IMG/VR virus record: IMGVR_UViG_3300025732_000142 | Span: 1 to 34,537 of that record | Source of the DNA: a virus | DNA length: 34,537 nt | Strand: one strand, 5' to 3' | Part shown: one piece after another, positions 17,309 to 24,235 of the stretch | Position numbering within the stretch: position 1 is the first letter of the stretch | Layout of the letters: every line of letters starts with the position of its first letter | Position numbers and translations under genes: made by a program | Notes under the pieces: model-generated | Told to the model about the DNA's origin: nothing | Database searches by the model: none | Seen by the model: the letters and a program-made list of their open reading frames with translations, nothing else

Positions 17309-17683
17309 ATGACTCTAGATGAAAAAGTACTTTGGGAAAAAGCTACTTTACTTGCAGAAGATAATCTACAAGCTAGAGAATTGTTTGAAAAATTAAAAAC
17401 CAATAAAATGCAATTAAAAGGAAAAAGGGTTTTATTAAATAAACCAGAAGTAAAAGAATCAGCTATTCAATTGAGTGAGGCTGATAAGGTGGCTTTAGAA
17501 ATGGACATGAGAAAAACATGGACTAAGTTAGAAGTATATGCTATAGGGGATGAAGTAGAATCAGTAAAGGTGGGGGACAAAGTATATATAGGAATCACCG
17601 GGTTACAAGCATCTGAAGCAGTAGAGCTAGAAGGTAACATGAAGTTAATGGTTGCTGAACGTGATATTGCAATAGTATGGTAA
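17309..17683 (+). CDS. GroES-like co-chaperonin
   Basis: A 124-residue protein from ATG at 17309. The first 30 residues are a helical extension. The rest follows the Cpn10 fold: L-K-G-K-R-V-L-L-N-K-P (start of the barrel), V-Y-A-I-G-D-E-V-E-S-V-K-V-G-D-K-V-Y-I-G, and L-M-V-A-E-R-D-I-A-I-V-W at the end, matching V-L-A-V-G...V-K-V-G-D-x-V and S-E-x-D-I-L-A-I-V. The central part that would form the mobile loop differs. As with T4 gp31, it could work with host GroEL to fold the capsid protein (inference). Confidence 0.75.
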   Translation: MTLDEKVLWEKATLLAEDNLQARELFEKLKTNKMQLKGKRVLLNKPEVKESAIQLSEADKVALEMDMRKTWTKLEVYAIGDEVESVKVGDKVYIGITGLQASEAVELEGNMKLMVAERDIAIVW

Positions 17684-17970
17684 ATTTCACAGAAGAATCA
17701 AAAGAGATGTATACACCTTTTGATAAGATAGTATCTAAACAGATACCATTGACAGATAGAATAGTAAATCTTGATAGACCAAAGTATTATGGCGGGGCAG
17801 GAAATACTTATGAAGTATTTAATGTGCTTGAGGCCTGGGGGTTAGATCAGGACTTTTATTTAGGGAATGTTATAAAGTATTTGGCTAGAGCTGGTAAAAA
17901 AACTTCTAATAAAAGAGACGATTTACAAAAAGCTTTAGTATATTTACAGAGAAGAATAGATAAATTATGA
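17677..17970 (+). CDS. DUF3310 protein
   Basis: A 97-residue protein with the DUF3310 pattern: P-K-Y-Y-G-G-A-G-N-T-Y-E-V, L-G-N-V-I-K-Y-L-A-R-A-G-K-K, D-D-L-Q-K-A-L-V-Y-L-Q-R-R-I. These small phage proteins are often placed near nucleotide metabolism genes; the activity is not established. It overlaps the GroES-like gene by 7 bases and the next gene by 4. Confidence 0.85.
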   Translation: MVNFTEESKEMYTPFDKIVSKQIPLTDRIVNLDRPKYYGGAGNTYEVFNVLEAWGLDQDFYLGNVIKYLARAGKKTSNKRDDLQKALVYLQRRIDKL

Positions 17971-18221
17971 GTGAAGAAATGGCATTTAGAGAAACTAAGA
18001 TATATTCTTTCGGGGATATTTTAGTTGGTTTAGATTCAGAAGAAATCACTGAGTCTGCAGAAATTGTTGAAGTTAGAGAAACGTTTTCTAAACTTGCAGA
18101 AACAATTAAAGACAATTATAATCTTAATAGATCACCAGTAAAGAGTTTGCTATTTGATCAAACAATTGGGGATTTAGTAAGGGCTCAACTAATGGTTGAG
18201 AAATTATTAAAAATGAAATGA
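17967..18221 (+). CDS. small helical protein, unknown
   Basis: An 84-residue, mostly helical protein (V-R-E-T-F-S-K-L-A-E-T-I-K-D-N-Y, then R-S-P-V-K-S-L-L-F-D-Q-T-I-G-D-L-V-R-A-Q-L). The size and an Arg-Ser turn between two helices recall the Acb2 anti-CBASS sponges of phages, but the usual S-R-E-x-S and L-E-E-A motif is not kept, so I do not assign it. Coupled on both sides by 4-base overlaps. Confidence 0.65.
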   Translation: MSEEMAFRETKIYSFGDILVGLDSEEITESAEIVEVRETFSKLAETIKDNYNLNRSPVKSLLFDQTIGDLVRAQLMVEKLLKMK

Positions 18222-18412
18222 TGAAATTAGCAGCAATTATTATTATGTTTGTTGCAATAGCTATGTTATGGGCAATTGCACATATATTATATAAACCTGT
18301 GTATGACAAAAGATCACAGCAATATGTAATTAACGAGGATGATTTTAAAATTGCAAATATTTGTATTGCTATTATGCTTGGCCTCTCCTTATCAATTGGT
18401 CTACTGTTATAG
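18218..18412 (+). CDS. small membrane protein with two helices
   Basis: A 64-residue protein: hydrophobic residues about 3-24, a short polar loop (K-P-V-Y-D-K-R-S-Q-Q-Y-V-I-N-E-D-D-F-K), and hydrophobic 46-64. It is the last gene before a strong terminator. The hairpin layout suits a holin-like or envelope protein, but a clearer holin is at 22359. Unknown. Confidence 0.65.
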   Translation: MMKLAAIIIMFVAIAMLWAIAHILYKPVYDKRSQQYVINEDDFKIANICIAIMLGLSLSIGLLL

Positions 18413-18453
18413 CCTGACTATCCCCACTCCAATGGTTACAAAGCAGGCACATG

Positions 18454-18481
18454 CCCCAGTTGCAAAGCTGGGGTTTTTTTT
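18454..18481 (+). terminator. rho-independent terminator ending the 15758-18412 gene group
   Basis: CCCCAG, an 8-base loop and CTGGGG are followed by eight T. It is the clearest rightward terminator in the window and separates the first rightward group from the appendage genes. Confidence 0.92.
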
Positions 18482-18482
18482 G

Positions 18483-18490
18483 TATATTAG
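18483..18490 (+). promoter_or_regulatory. TATATTAG box 3 bases before an ATG
   Basis: TATATTAG-TGT-ATG. A TTG lies 20 bases upstream, within the terminator loop, as a possible -33 element. It restarts transcription right after the terminator. Confidence 0.5.
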
Positions 18491-18493
18491 TGT

Positions 18494-18805
18494 ATGGCAG
18501 AAATAGTTAAACAGGGAGATGTAGATATTTTAGGGACATTACTCTATACAGGTAGTGACTCTCAGGTATTAACCAAAATAATAACACTAAGTTTTAATAA
18601 TCCTGCAAATTATAGATTGATATTAGAAAGATATGATGCTGCATCTGCGGGTACTATAGTTTTATATGATCTAAATCTTTCTGGAGGAGACACAGTAAAT
18701 GATACTCTCACATATGCATTAAATCCAGGAGATAGATTAACTGTATATACAGATATCCCCGGGACAACATATTATCTTTACGGCATAGACTATGGAAGTA
18801 ACTGA
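18494..18805 (+). CDS. probable virion appendage protein
   Basis: A 103-residue beta-rich protein (L-L-Y-T-G-S-D-S-Q-V-L-T-K-I-I-T-L-S-F, L-I-L-E-R-Y, L-T-V-Y-T-D-I-P-G-T-T-Y-Y-L). The composition, with few charges and many Thr, Ser and Tyr, matches tail or fibre accessory proteins. It overlaps the next appendage gene by 14 bases. No family recognised. Confidence 0.6.
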   Translation: MAEIVKQGDVDILGTLLYTGSDSQVLTKIITLSFNNPANYRLILERYDAASAGTIVLYDLNLSGGDTVNDTLTYALNPGDRLTVYTDIPGTTYYLYGIDYGSN

Positions 18806-19757
18806 TAAAAATGGTAATGTATATGGTTCTAAGCTAGAAGTATATGGGCCAGATGGAAAGCCTAAAACAACAGGTGGTGGTGGAGGAGCTCCATCAGGAC
18901 CAGCAGGAGGAGACTTATCTGGCACCTACCCTGATCCTACTGTTGTATGGACTAACGGCTTACCTACATATGATTTATATTATTACTCTCTAGCTAATCC
19001 TAATGGATATATCTCAGGTATAACAGCAGCAGATGTAACTACTGCTCTAGGTTATACACCGTATGATAGCACAAATCCAGCTGGATATATTACAAGTTCT
19101 GCATTATCAGGATATTTAACATCAGCTGTAGCAGCTAGTACTTATCAACCTATATTAGTTAGTGGTACCAATATCAAGACAGTCAACAGTACTTCACTGT
19201 TAGGTAGTGGTAATATAGCAGTGCAGCCTACACTAGTAAGTGGAAGTAATATAAAGACGTTAAATAATATCCCTATATTAGGTGTAGGTAATATCAATTT
19301 ATTTTATCCTATAATTAATACAAGTGGCTCAGTAGTAACAGGCACCACAGCTAATACAGTTAGTACATCTAATACTGTTAGCTCTACTTACCTGACTAAT
19401 GCAACAACTTTACAGCTAAGGTTAAAAATATTTAAATCAGCAGGTACATTAGCTACTAATGTTAGAGTATATATTAATACAACGAACTCACTAACAGGGG
19501 CAACATTGATTGCAACAGGACAAACAATGACAACAGCTGGAACATTCCAACAACTGTGGAGAGACTTTTATATTAATAGTTCAATACTTTACTATTATCC
19601 ATCTGGTACAGCAGCATCAAGTGATACTGCCACATATACAGCATCTACTTTTACATTAGCAGCTTCAACAAGCTACTTCTTTATGGTTGCTATTCAACAT
19701 GGTAATACAACTGATTCAGCTCAAGTATTCAGAACACAATTATATTATGCCCCATAA
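18792..19757 (+). CDS. tail fibre or appendage protein with Gly-rich and repeat segments
   Basis: A 321-residue protein. Near residues 30-55 it has a Gly-rich part followed by G-P-A-G-G-D-L-S-G-T-Y-P-D-P-T-V, a linker common in Bacteroidota phage fibres. Two similar units follow (L-V-S-G-T-N-I-K-T-V-N...L-L-G-S-G-N-I and L-V-S-G-S-N-I-K-T-L-N...I-L-G-V-G-N-I). The C-terminal third is Thr/Ser-rich and beta-like. It probably forms a trimeric fibre whose tip recognises the host; that is inference. Confidence 0.75.
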   Translation: MEVTDKNGNVYGSKLEVYGPDGKPKTTGGGGGAPSGPAGGDLSGTYPDPTVVWTNGLPTYDLYYYSLANPNGYISGITAADVTTALGYTPYDSTNPAGYITSSALSGYLTSAVAASTYQPILVSGTNIKTVNSTSLLGSGNIAVQPTLVSGSNIKTLNNIPILGVGNINLFYPIINTSGSVVTGTTANTVSTSNTVSSTYLTNATTLQLRLKIFKSAGTLATNVRVYINTTNSLTGATLIATGQTMTTAGTFQQLWRDFYINSSILYYYPSGTAASSDTATYTASTFTLAASTSYFFMVAIQHGNTTDSAQVFRTQLYYAP

Positions 19758-19899
19758 TTTTACATATAATGACATTGAGTATATCATCACAGGTCCTATA
19801 GAGGTACTATGTGATACTCAACTTCACGTTGAAACAGATAAAGGTATCATTTTGGTGGATGATACTATGGAAATTTTTAAAGATTTAGTTTCTCAATAG
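19747..19899 (+). CDS. small protein after the fibre gene
   Basis: A 50-residue protein from ATG at 19747, overlapping the fibre gene by 11 bases. The frame opens further upstream inside the fibre gene, but the internal ATG gives a compact beta-rich domain (I-E-Y-I-I-T-G-P-I-E-V-L-C, G-I-I-L-V-D-D-T). Could be a chaperone or minor structural part; not recognised. Confidence 0.55.
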   Translation: MPHNFTYNDIEYIITGPIEVLCDTQLHVETDKGIILVDDTMEIFKDLVSQ

Positions 19900-19930
19900 T
19901 TTGCTATCTGAATAATTTTCATTATATTAT
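19900..19930 (+). promoter_or_regulatory. candidate Bacteroidota-type promoter
   Basis: TTTG at 19900-19903, a 19-base spacer and TATATTAT at 19923-19930 fit the -33 TTTG / -7 TAnnTTTG layout (last two positions differ). It stands 38 bases before the ATG of the 19969-20442 gene. Confidence 0.5.
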
Positions 19931-19968
19931 AGATATAGTATGTAATTATTTATTAAAACAAAAACGTC

Positions 19969-20442
19969 ATGGATATTTTAAATTTTATTTCTTGGATTAA
20001 AGCAGGAAACTACAGGGAAACTCTTCCCACAGATGTATCAAATCTATTACCTATTGGGGCTAAAGACCCAAGTAGAGATGATGCTTGGTTACCATTAGCA
20101 GTAAATGCTGCACCTTTACAATCATTGTATGATACAGGTACTGTAACTCAGTTAACTAACATTAACACGACTGTTACTTTAAATACCCATGCTGGTATTA
20201 TCACAACTGTGTCTGCAGCAACAGCATCAGGAACACCTGATATCTTTGTATTGATGAACTCTAATATTCTTTTAACATCAATTATTTTGTTGAGTGTAGA
20301 GTATCCTACAGCTGGAGCTGGTGTACCAACAGTTTCTTGTGAAATACAATTTGCAGGATCTGCTAGAATTGTACTTAGAAACCCAGATTCAGCAGCAGCA
20401 CTTGATCAACCTGTGAAGATTCACTTCATGATAATTAACTAA
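19969..20442 (+). CDS. virion appendage protein, head-binding type
   Basis: A 157-residue protein. The N-terminus (I-S-W-I-K-A-G-N-Y...L-L-P-I-G-A-K-D-P-S-R-D-D-A-W-L-P-L-A-V) is a pattern seen at the start of many appendage proteins of Bacteroidota phages, probably the part that attaches to the virion. The remainder is Thr-rich beta structure. First of four small appendage genes that lie within 5 bases of each other. Confidence 0.7.
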   Translation: MDILNFISWIKAGNYRETLPTDVSNLLPIGAKDPSRDDAWLPLAVNAAPLQSLYDTGTVTQLTNINTTVTLNTHAGIITTVSAATASGTPDIFVLMNSNILLTSIILLSVEYPTAGAGVPTVSCEIQFAGSARIVLRNPDSAAALDQPVKIHFMIIN

Positions 20443-20444
20443 TC

Positions 20445-20786
20445 ATGTCAATAGGAAATTTAAAAGATTATGGGAATAAAGGAAATAACTTCCCTTTTCA
20501 ATTAAGTGTTTTAAAAGGCCTTCAGTCACTTTTAGATATAATATCTGGGACTAGTACTGGACAAGTTAGAACACCAAATATTTTAAACACCTCAGTTGCA
20601 GGAACAGTTCCTGATGCATTTAGTTTTTCTATTGCAAATGTAGGTGCTGCTAGTGGAACAGTGGGTGGTCAAACTCTTCCTGCTGGAACATCAGTAAATT
20701 TTGATGGAGGTGCTGTTAATAATATATTGACCGGAATAGCATATGATGCTACAGGTACAACATTTATAATAACCTGGATAGTTTAA
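20445..20786 (+). CDS. small virion-associated protein
   Basis: A 113-residue protein with Gly, Ala, Thr and Ser-rich beta segments (F-S-I-A-N-V-G-A-A-S-G-T-V-G-G-Q-T-L-P-A-G-T-S-V-N-F as short strands). It lies 2 bases after the previous gene and 4 before the next, inside the appendage operon. The context suggests a structural or capsid decoration role. Confidence 0.6.
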   Translation: MSIGNLKDYGNKGNNFPFQLSVLKGLQSLLDIISGTSTGQVRTPNILNTSVAGTVPDAFSFSIANVGAASGTVGGQTLPAGTSVNFDGGAVNNILTGIAYDATGTTFIITWIV

Positions 20787-20790
20787 TCTA

Positions 20791-21405
20791 ATGGGAACTT
20801 CTGTTAATCTATCTGGATATACTGTAGTTCAAGAAGAAGGTGCCAGTTTACCACCAAGATACACATTAGATTTTCAAGGTGCAGGAGTAACTGCTGCTGA
20901 GGTATTGGGTAAAACAGTTGTTACAATTCCAGGTAGTGGAACTAGCACACCCATACTAGGATCATTTTATGATACTACAACACAAAGTACAGCATCTGGA
21001 GTAGCAAAAGCAATGGAGTTAAATACTACTGATATTTCAGCAGGAGTAAGTATAACTAATAATGCTTTAGGAAGACCTACTAGAATGACAGTAAATACTA
21101 CTGGTATATACAATCTTCAATTTTCTGCTCAGTTAGTCAGAACTGTTGGTGGGACAGCAAAGGAAATAAACATTTGGATCAATATAAATGATATTGTAAT
21201 TCCTTGGTCAAATGGTATTATAACAATGCAAGCAAACTCAGGTGAAGCTATTGCAGCTTGGAACTATTATATTAGTTTAACTGCAGGGGATTATGTAGAA
21301 TTAATGTGGACACAAAATGATGGAATAGATATACTTGCAACACCAGCAGATGTGAATCATCCAGAAACACCATCATTAATAGCAACAATGAATAAAATAA
21401 ATTAA
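20791..21405 (+). CDS. receptor-binding-like protein with C1q/TNF-like domain
   Basis: A 204-residue protein. Residues about 50-200 have the layout of C1q-like jelly-roll domains in phage fibre tips: M-T-V-N-T-T-G-I-Y-N-L-Q-F-S-A-Q-L, I-N-I-W-I-N-I-N-D, then A-W-N-Y-Y-I-S-L-T-A-G-D-Y-V-E-L-M-W. The G-I-Y-x-L-x-F-S-A and L-x-A-G-D-Y-V-E-L pieces are characteristic. It is therefore a good candidate for host recognition. Confidence 0.7.
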   Translation: MGTSVNLSGYTVVQEEGASLPPRYTLDFQGAGVTAAEVLGKTVVTIPGSGTSTPILGSFYDTTTQSTASGVAKAMELNTTDISAGVSITNNALGRPTRMTVNTTGIYNLQFSAQLVRTVGGTAKEINIWININDIVIPWSNGIITMQANSGEAIAAWNYYISLTAGDYVELMWTQNDGIDILATPADVNHPETPSLIATMNKIN

Positions 21406-21409
21406 TAGA

Positions 21410-21874
21410 ATGAGTACATTAATTCAAATAAGCGGGGGAGAAAGTCTAACAGAATCTGTAGTAACTTTGTCAGCTGCTCAAATTTTAAATACAGGAGCAA
21501 GTCCTGCAGTTATATTACCTGCACTAGGAGCTAATAAATATTATGCTATTTTTTCATTAGCTATGGAGTTTACAGATAATGGAACACCATATACTATTGG
21601 GGGAGCCGGTAATCCATATTTCTTTATTAGTCCATCTGCAACAGGGAATATATTTATGCAAAAGGCATTTATGACAACTGCTGGAAATAAAGCAATGCAT
21701 GCTACTCATTTTGAAGGTGGAATAGATGCAGGTAATTCATTAAACTATCAGTATAATGGTAGCTGGATTAATCAACCTCTTAGATTAAGAACATGGGGAG
21801 ATGTCAATCCAACACTTGGGAATGGTACATTGAGATTTGTTATTAAGTATGAAATAAGAACATTTGGAGCATAA
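21410..21874 (+). CDS. virion appendage or receptor-binding protein
   Basis: A 154-residue beta-rich protein with low charge (G-A-N-K-Y-Y-A-I-F-S-L-A-M-E-F, Y-F-F-I-S-P-S-A-T-G-N, L-R-F-V-I-K-Y-E-I-R). The patterns suggest a compact jelly-roll like the previous gene's domain but I cannot prove homology. Its stop overlaps the ATG of the spanin-like gene. Confidence 0.6.
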   Translation: MSTLIQISGGESLTESVVTLSAAQILNTGASPAVILPALGANKYYAIFSLAMEFTDNGTPYTIGGAGNPYFFISPSATGNIFMQKAFMTTAGNKAMHATHFEGGIDAGNSLNYQYNGSWINQPLRLRTWGDVNPTLGNGTLRFVIKYEIRTFGA

Positions 21875-22362
21875 TGAAAAAAATATTTGCACTTTCTTTA
21901 TTACTAGTATTTATCACTTCTTGTTCACTTGAGAAGAGACTTGCTAAGTATTGTCCTTTATGTACTCAAAAAGATAGTACAGTAACTGTAATAGAATATA
22001 GAGATACTACTATAACAATCCCCGGGGAAACTGTATTTATAGAAGATTCTCTATACTGTGACTCTTTAGGCCGTGTATATGCTGTAAGACTCTCAGAAAA
22101 AGATGGAACTATAATTAGTCTACAAAGTAAACTATCTAAAAACAAATATAAAGTTGTTGCTACTATGGATACTGTCTATAAAGTTATTGAAGGTAACACA
22201 GTATACAAAACTAAAGTAGTAACTAAAACATTAAAACCACAAAAAATAAAATATGTGCCCGGGTTTATAAACTTCTTAGCTTGGCTAGGAGGTATATTCC
22301 TAATTATAATCATATTAAATATTATTTACCGTGTCCTGAAAGCACAAATCAAACCCTTATGA
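21874..22362 (+). CDS. unimolecular spanin-like lipoprotein with C-terminal membrane helix
   Basis: A 162-residue protein with both features of a u-spanin: an N-terminal signal with lipobox (F-I-T-S-C, Cys about residue 17) for the outer membrane, and one transmembrane helix near residues 133-155 (F-L-A-W-L-G-G-I-F-L-I-I-I-I-L) for the inner membrane. The part between is beta-rich and periplasmic. U-spanins fuse the membranes in the last step of lysis. The next genes are a holin-like protein and an amidase, which supports the call. Confidence 0.75.
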   Translation: MKKIFALSLLLVFITSCSLEKRLAKYCPLCTQKDSTVTVIEYRDTTITIPGETVFIEDSLYCDSLGRVYAVRLSEKDGTIISLQSKLSKNKYKVVATMDTVYKVIEGNTVYKTKVVTKTLKPQKIKYVPGFINFLAWLGGIFLIIIILNIIYRVLKAQIKPL

Positions 22363-22856
22363 AATCAAAACTCACAATAATTTCTTTGACAATATCATCA
22401 TTCTTTGCACCAGTAGAACTCATGGCACTCATATTAATGTTTATCATTTTTGTTGATACAGTAGTTAAATTAATATCCCTTAGAACAGTAGCCAAAAACA
22501 CAAACAGAAAATATAGAGAAGTATTTCAATCTAAAATACTTAGACAAGGTTATGTGTACAAAGCCCTTGGGTATTATATAGCAGCTGGTGTACTGTTCCC
22601 ATTAGATTATTATGCGCTTACTCCATTTGCAAATGGTGTGTTAAAGTTTTTAAACTTTGATTTTGTTATTGGTATCCCGGCAATTTTTACAAATATCATG
22701 CTTGGAATATTCTGTATGATAGAAGTATCATCAATAAATGAAAACTGGTTTGATATTACAGGTAATAATATATTCAGTAAGACCTATGGTATGATAAAGA
22801 AAATAAAAGGTGGGTTAAAAAATATATCAGATACCTATAAAGATATTAAAAATTAA
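22359..22856 (+). CDS. holin-like membrane protein
   Basis: A 165-residue protein from ATG at 22359, which overlaps the spanin-like stop (ATGA); longer frames upstream are inside the spanin gene. Hydrophobic segments lie near residues 8-35, 70-90 and 100-130. The basic and polar stretch between the first two (T-V-A-K-N-T-N-R-K-Y-R-E) resembles family 4-type phage holins. The position between the spanin-like gene and the amidase supports a role in permeabilising the inner membrane. Confidence 0.75.
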   Translation: MKSKLTIISLTISSFFAPVELMALILMFIIFVDTVVKLISLRTVAKNTNRKYREVFQSKILRQGYVYKALGYYIAAGVLFPLDYYALTPFANGVLKFLNFDFVIGIPAIFTNIMLGIFCMIEVSSINENWFDITGNNIFSKTYGMIKKIKGGLKNISDTYKDIKN

Positions 22857-22858
22857 AC

Positions 22859-23038
22859 ATGACAAGGGAAGAATTTTTAAAAAATAACGAGAGTAAAAGA
22901 ACTAAGTGCTTAGTTTACACAAGAGTGATGGGATATCACAGACCTATTGAAAGTTTTAACATAGGTAAAAAGGGTGAGCATAAGCAAAGAATTCATTTTA
23001 CAGAAACATGTTGTACCAATGAAACTAGACATAAATAA
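22859..23038 (+). CDS. small NrdD C-terminal-like (glycyl-radical) protein
   Basis: A 59-residue protein. Y-T-R-V-M-G-Y-H-R-P-I-E-S-F-N-I-G-K-K-G-E-H (20-41) matches the end of class III anaerobic ribonucleotide reductase, where R-V-x-G-Y-x-R-P carries the radical glycine (here G25) and is followed by N-x-G-K-x-x-E. There is no catalytic barrel, so it cannot be a reductase alone. It could replace the end of a damaged host enzyme, as GrcA does for pyruvate formate-lyase, or be a relic. Its 3' end overlaps the amidase gene. Confidence 0.7.
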   Translation: MTREEFLKNNESKRTKCLVYTRVMGYHRPIESFNIGKKGEHKQRIHFTETCCTNETRHK

Positions 23039-23666
23039 AATTGTACAAGCAAGATTAGACAGTGATCAATTTTTTGCTGAGGAGTCTAAGAAAACACAAA
23101 TCTATCTGCATCATACAGCAGGTGGAGGCAATGCAGTAGCTGTATCACGGTACTGGAATAGTAATGATACAAGAATAGCAACTGCATTTGTTATTGCTGA
23201 AAATGGAGACATTGTACAATGTTTTTCATCTAAACACTGGGCTTGGCATTTAGGTATAGATGCAGAGGACTTTGTTAAAAATGGTGCAAAGTATCAGAAC
23301 TTAAATAAACTTTCTGTAGGTATAGAAGTATGTAACTGGGGTCCATTAAAACTCCGCAATGGTAAATACTATAACTATGTAAACGGTGTAGTTAAACCTG
23401 AGAATGTAACAACACTTGAAATACCATTCAAAGGTACCAAATATTGGTATAAATATTCAGATGCTCAAATTGAGTCTTTGAGACAACTAGTAGAATACTT
23501 ATGTGAAACATATGGTATTCCTAAAACATATAGATCAGAAATTTGGGCAATAGATAAAGAAGCCTTTAAAGGAACTCCTGGGATTTACACACACAACTCA
23601 GTTAGAAAAGACAAGAGTGATATGTATCCAGATCTCAGAGTAATAGAAATGTTAAAAAACCTATAG
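23019..23666 (+). CDS. N-acetylmuramoyl-L-alanine amidase (endolysin)
   Basis: A 215-residue protein from ATG at 23019; a GTG at 22974 would add 15 residues but increases the overlap with the previous gene. The Amidase_2 pattern is clear: I-Y-L-H-H-T-A-G-G-G-N (first zinc His), V-I-A-E-N-G-D-I-V, W-A-W-H-L-G-I-D-A, V-G-I-E-V-C-N-W-G, and T-H-N-S-V-R-K-D-K-S-D-M-Y-P near the end (second His and catalytic Lys). It cuts the amide bond between muramic acid and L-alanine. No signal peptide, so it depends on the holin. Confidence 0.9.
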   Translation: MKLDINKIVQARLDSDQFFAEESKKTQIYLHHTAGGGNAVAVSRYWNSNDTRIATAFVIAENGDIVQCFSSKHWAWHLGIDAEDFVKNGAKYQNLNKLSVGIEVCNWGPLKLRNGKYYNYVNGVVKPENVTTLEIPFKGTKYWYKYSDAQIESLRQLVEYLCETYGIPKTYRSEIWAIDKEAFKGTPGIYTHNSVRKDKSDMYPDLRVIEMLKNL

Positions 23667-23667
23667 T

Positions 23668-23826
23668 ATGAAATTTAGAAACTCATGGCAGTCATCTGCA
23701 AAGCAATGGGATAAACTAATGATAAGGATAAGAGTATCTTCATTAGATATATTCTCATTTGAGATAGATATCTCAAGAAACTTTTATTTACTTACCATAT
23801 TAAACTTTACTATTAAGAACAGATAA
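23668..23826 (+). CDS. small protein, unknown
   Basis: A 52-residue frame directly after the amidase stop (1 base gap). It is basic with a hydrophobic C-terminus (F-Y-L-L-T-I-L-N-F-T-I). Last gene before a terminator, so part of the lysis group by position. Could be an anti-holin or membrane-associated protein; no evidence beyond context. Confidence 0.5.
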   Translation: MKFRNSWQSSAKQWDKLMIRIRVSSLDIFSFEIDISRNFYLLTILNFTIKNR

Positions 23827-23854
23827 AGATACTTATGCTTCTCTAAGTAAGATG

Positions 23855-23884
23855 ATCCAGGTATGTTGTATGCCTGGATTTTTT
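23855..23884 (+). terminator. rho-independent terminator ending the lysis group
   Basis: ATCCAGG and CCTGGAT form a 7-bp stem (with extra A-T pairs inside), followed by TTTTTTATT. Confidence 0.85.
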
Positions 23885-23892
23885 ATTTAAAC

Positions 23893-23925
23893 TTGTTTTA
23901 TTTAAACTTATTTTATATATATTTG
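23893..23925 (+). promoter_or_regulatory. promoter of the head operon
   Basis: TTG at 23893-23895 and TATATTTG at 23918-23925 are 22 bases apart, close to the Bacteroidota -33/-7 layout. The -7 box is an exact TAnnTTTG. It follows a terminator and precedes the ATG at 23952, the first gene of the head operon. Confidence 0.6.
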
Positions 23926-23951
23926 TATAAACTAATATAAATTAATGTCTT

Positions 23952-24233
23952 ATGGAACCAACAAATCAACAACCAGAAATGGAAATGACCCCAGAACAAT
24001 TAGAAGAGCAAAAGGAAAAGATGCTAGAATTCTATAAAGAATCTATGCCTTATTTACAAGCTCAACTAACTTATGAAGAAATGCTTTTAAAGATTGATGA
24101 AACAAGATTCAAAAGATCTAGCATTCAATATCAATTTGCTATGATGATGAATCCTCAACAAGAAGAGAATGATGATCATGATGAATCTTCTGAACCAGCT
24201 AAATCTGAAAGCAGAAAGCTTAAAAGAGGCTAG
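23952..24233 (+). CDS. conserved crAss-like small protein
   Basis: A 93-residue acidic and Glu/Gln-rich protein. The middle (Y-L-Q-A-Q-L-T-Y-E-E-M-L-L-K-I-D-E-T-R-F-K-R-S-S-I as consecutive helical turns) resembles a short protein encoded upstream of the IHF-like gene in crAss-like phages. The C-terminal third is acidic then basic. Possibly an assembly factor; unknown. Confidence 0.7.
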   Translation: MEPTNQQPEMEMTPEQLEEQKEKMLEFYKESMPYLQAQLTYEEMLLKIDETRFKRSSIQYQFAMMMNPQQEENDDHDESSEPAKSESRKLKRG

Positions 24234-24235
24234 TC

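Noticed and set aside
22974-23018. GTG start for the amidase, 15 codons upstream of the ATG
   Set aside because: It would overlap the NrdD-like gene by 65 bases instead of 20, and the added residues are not part of the amidase domain. It remains possible.
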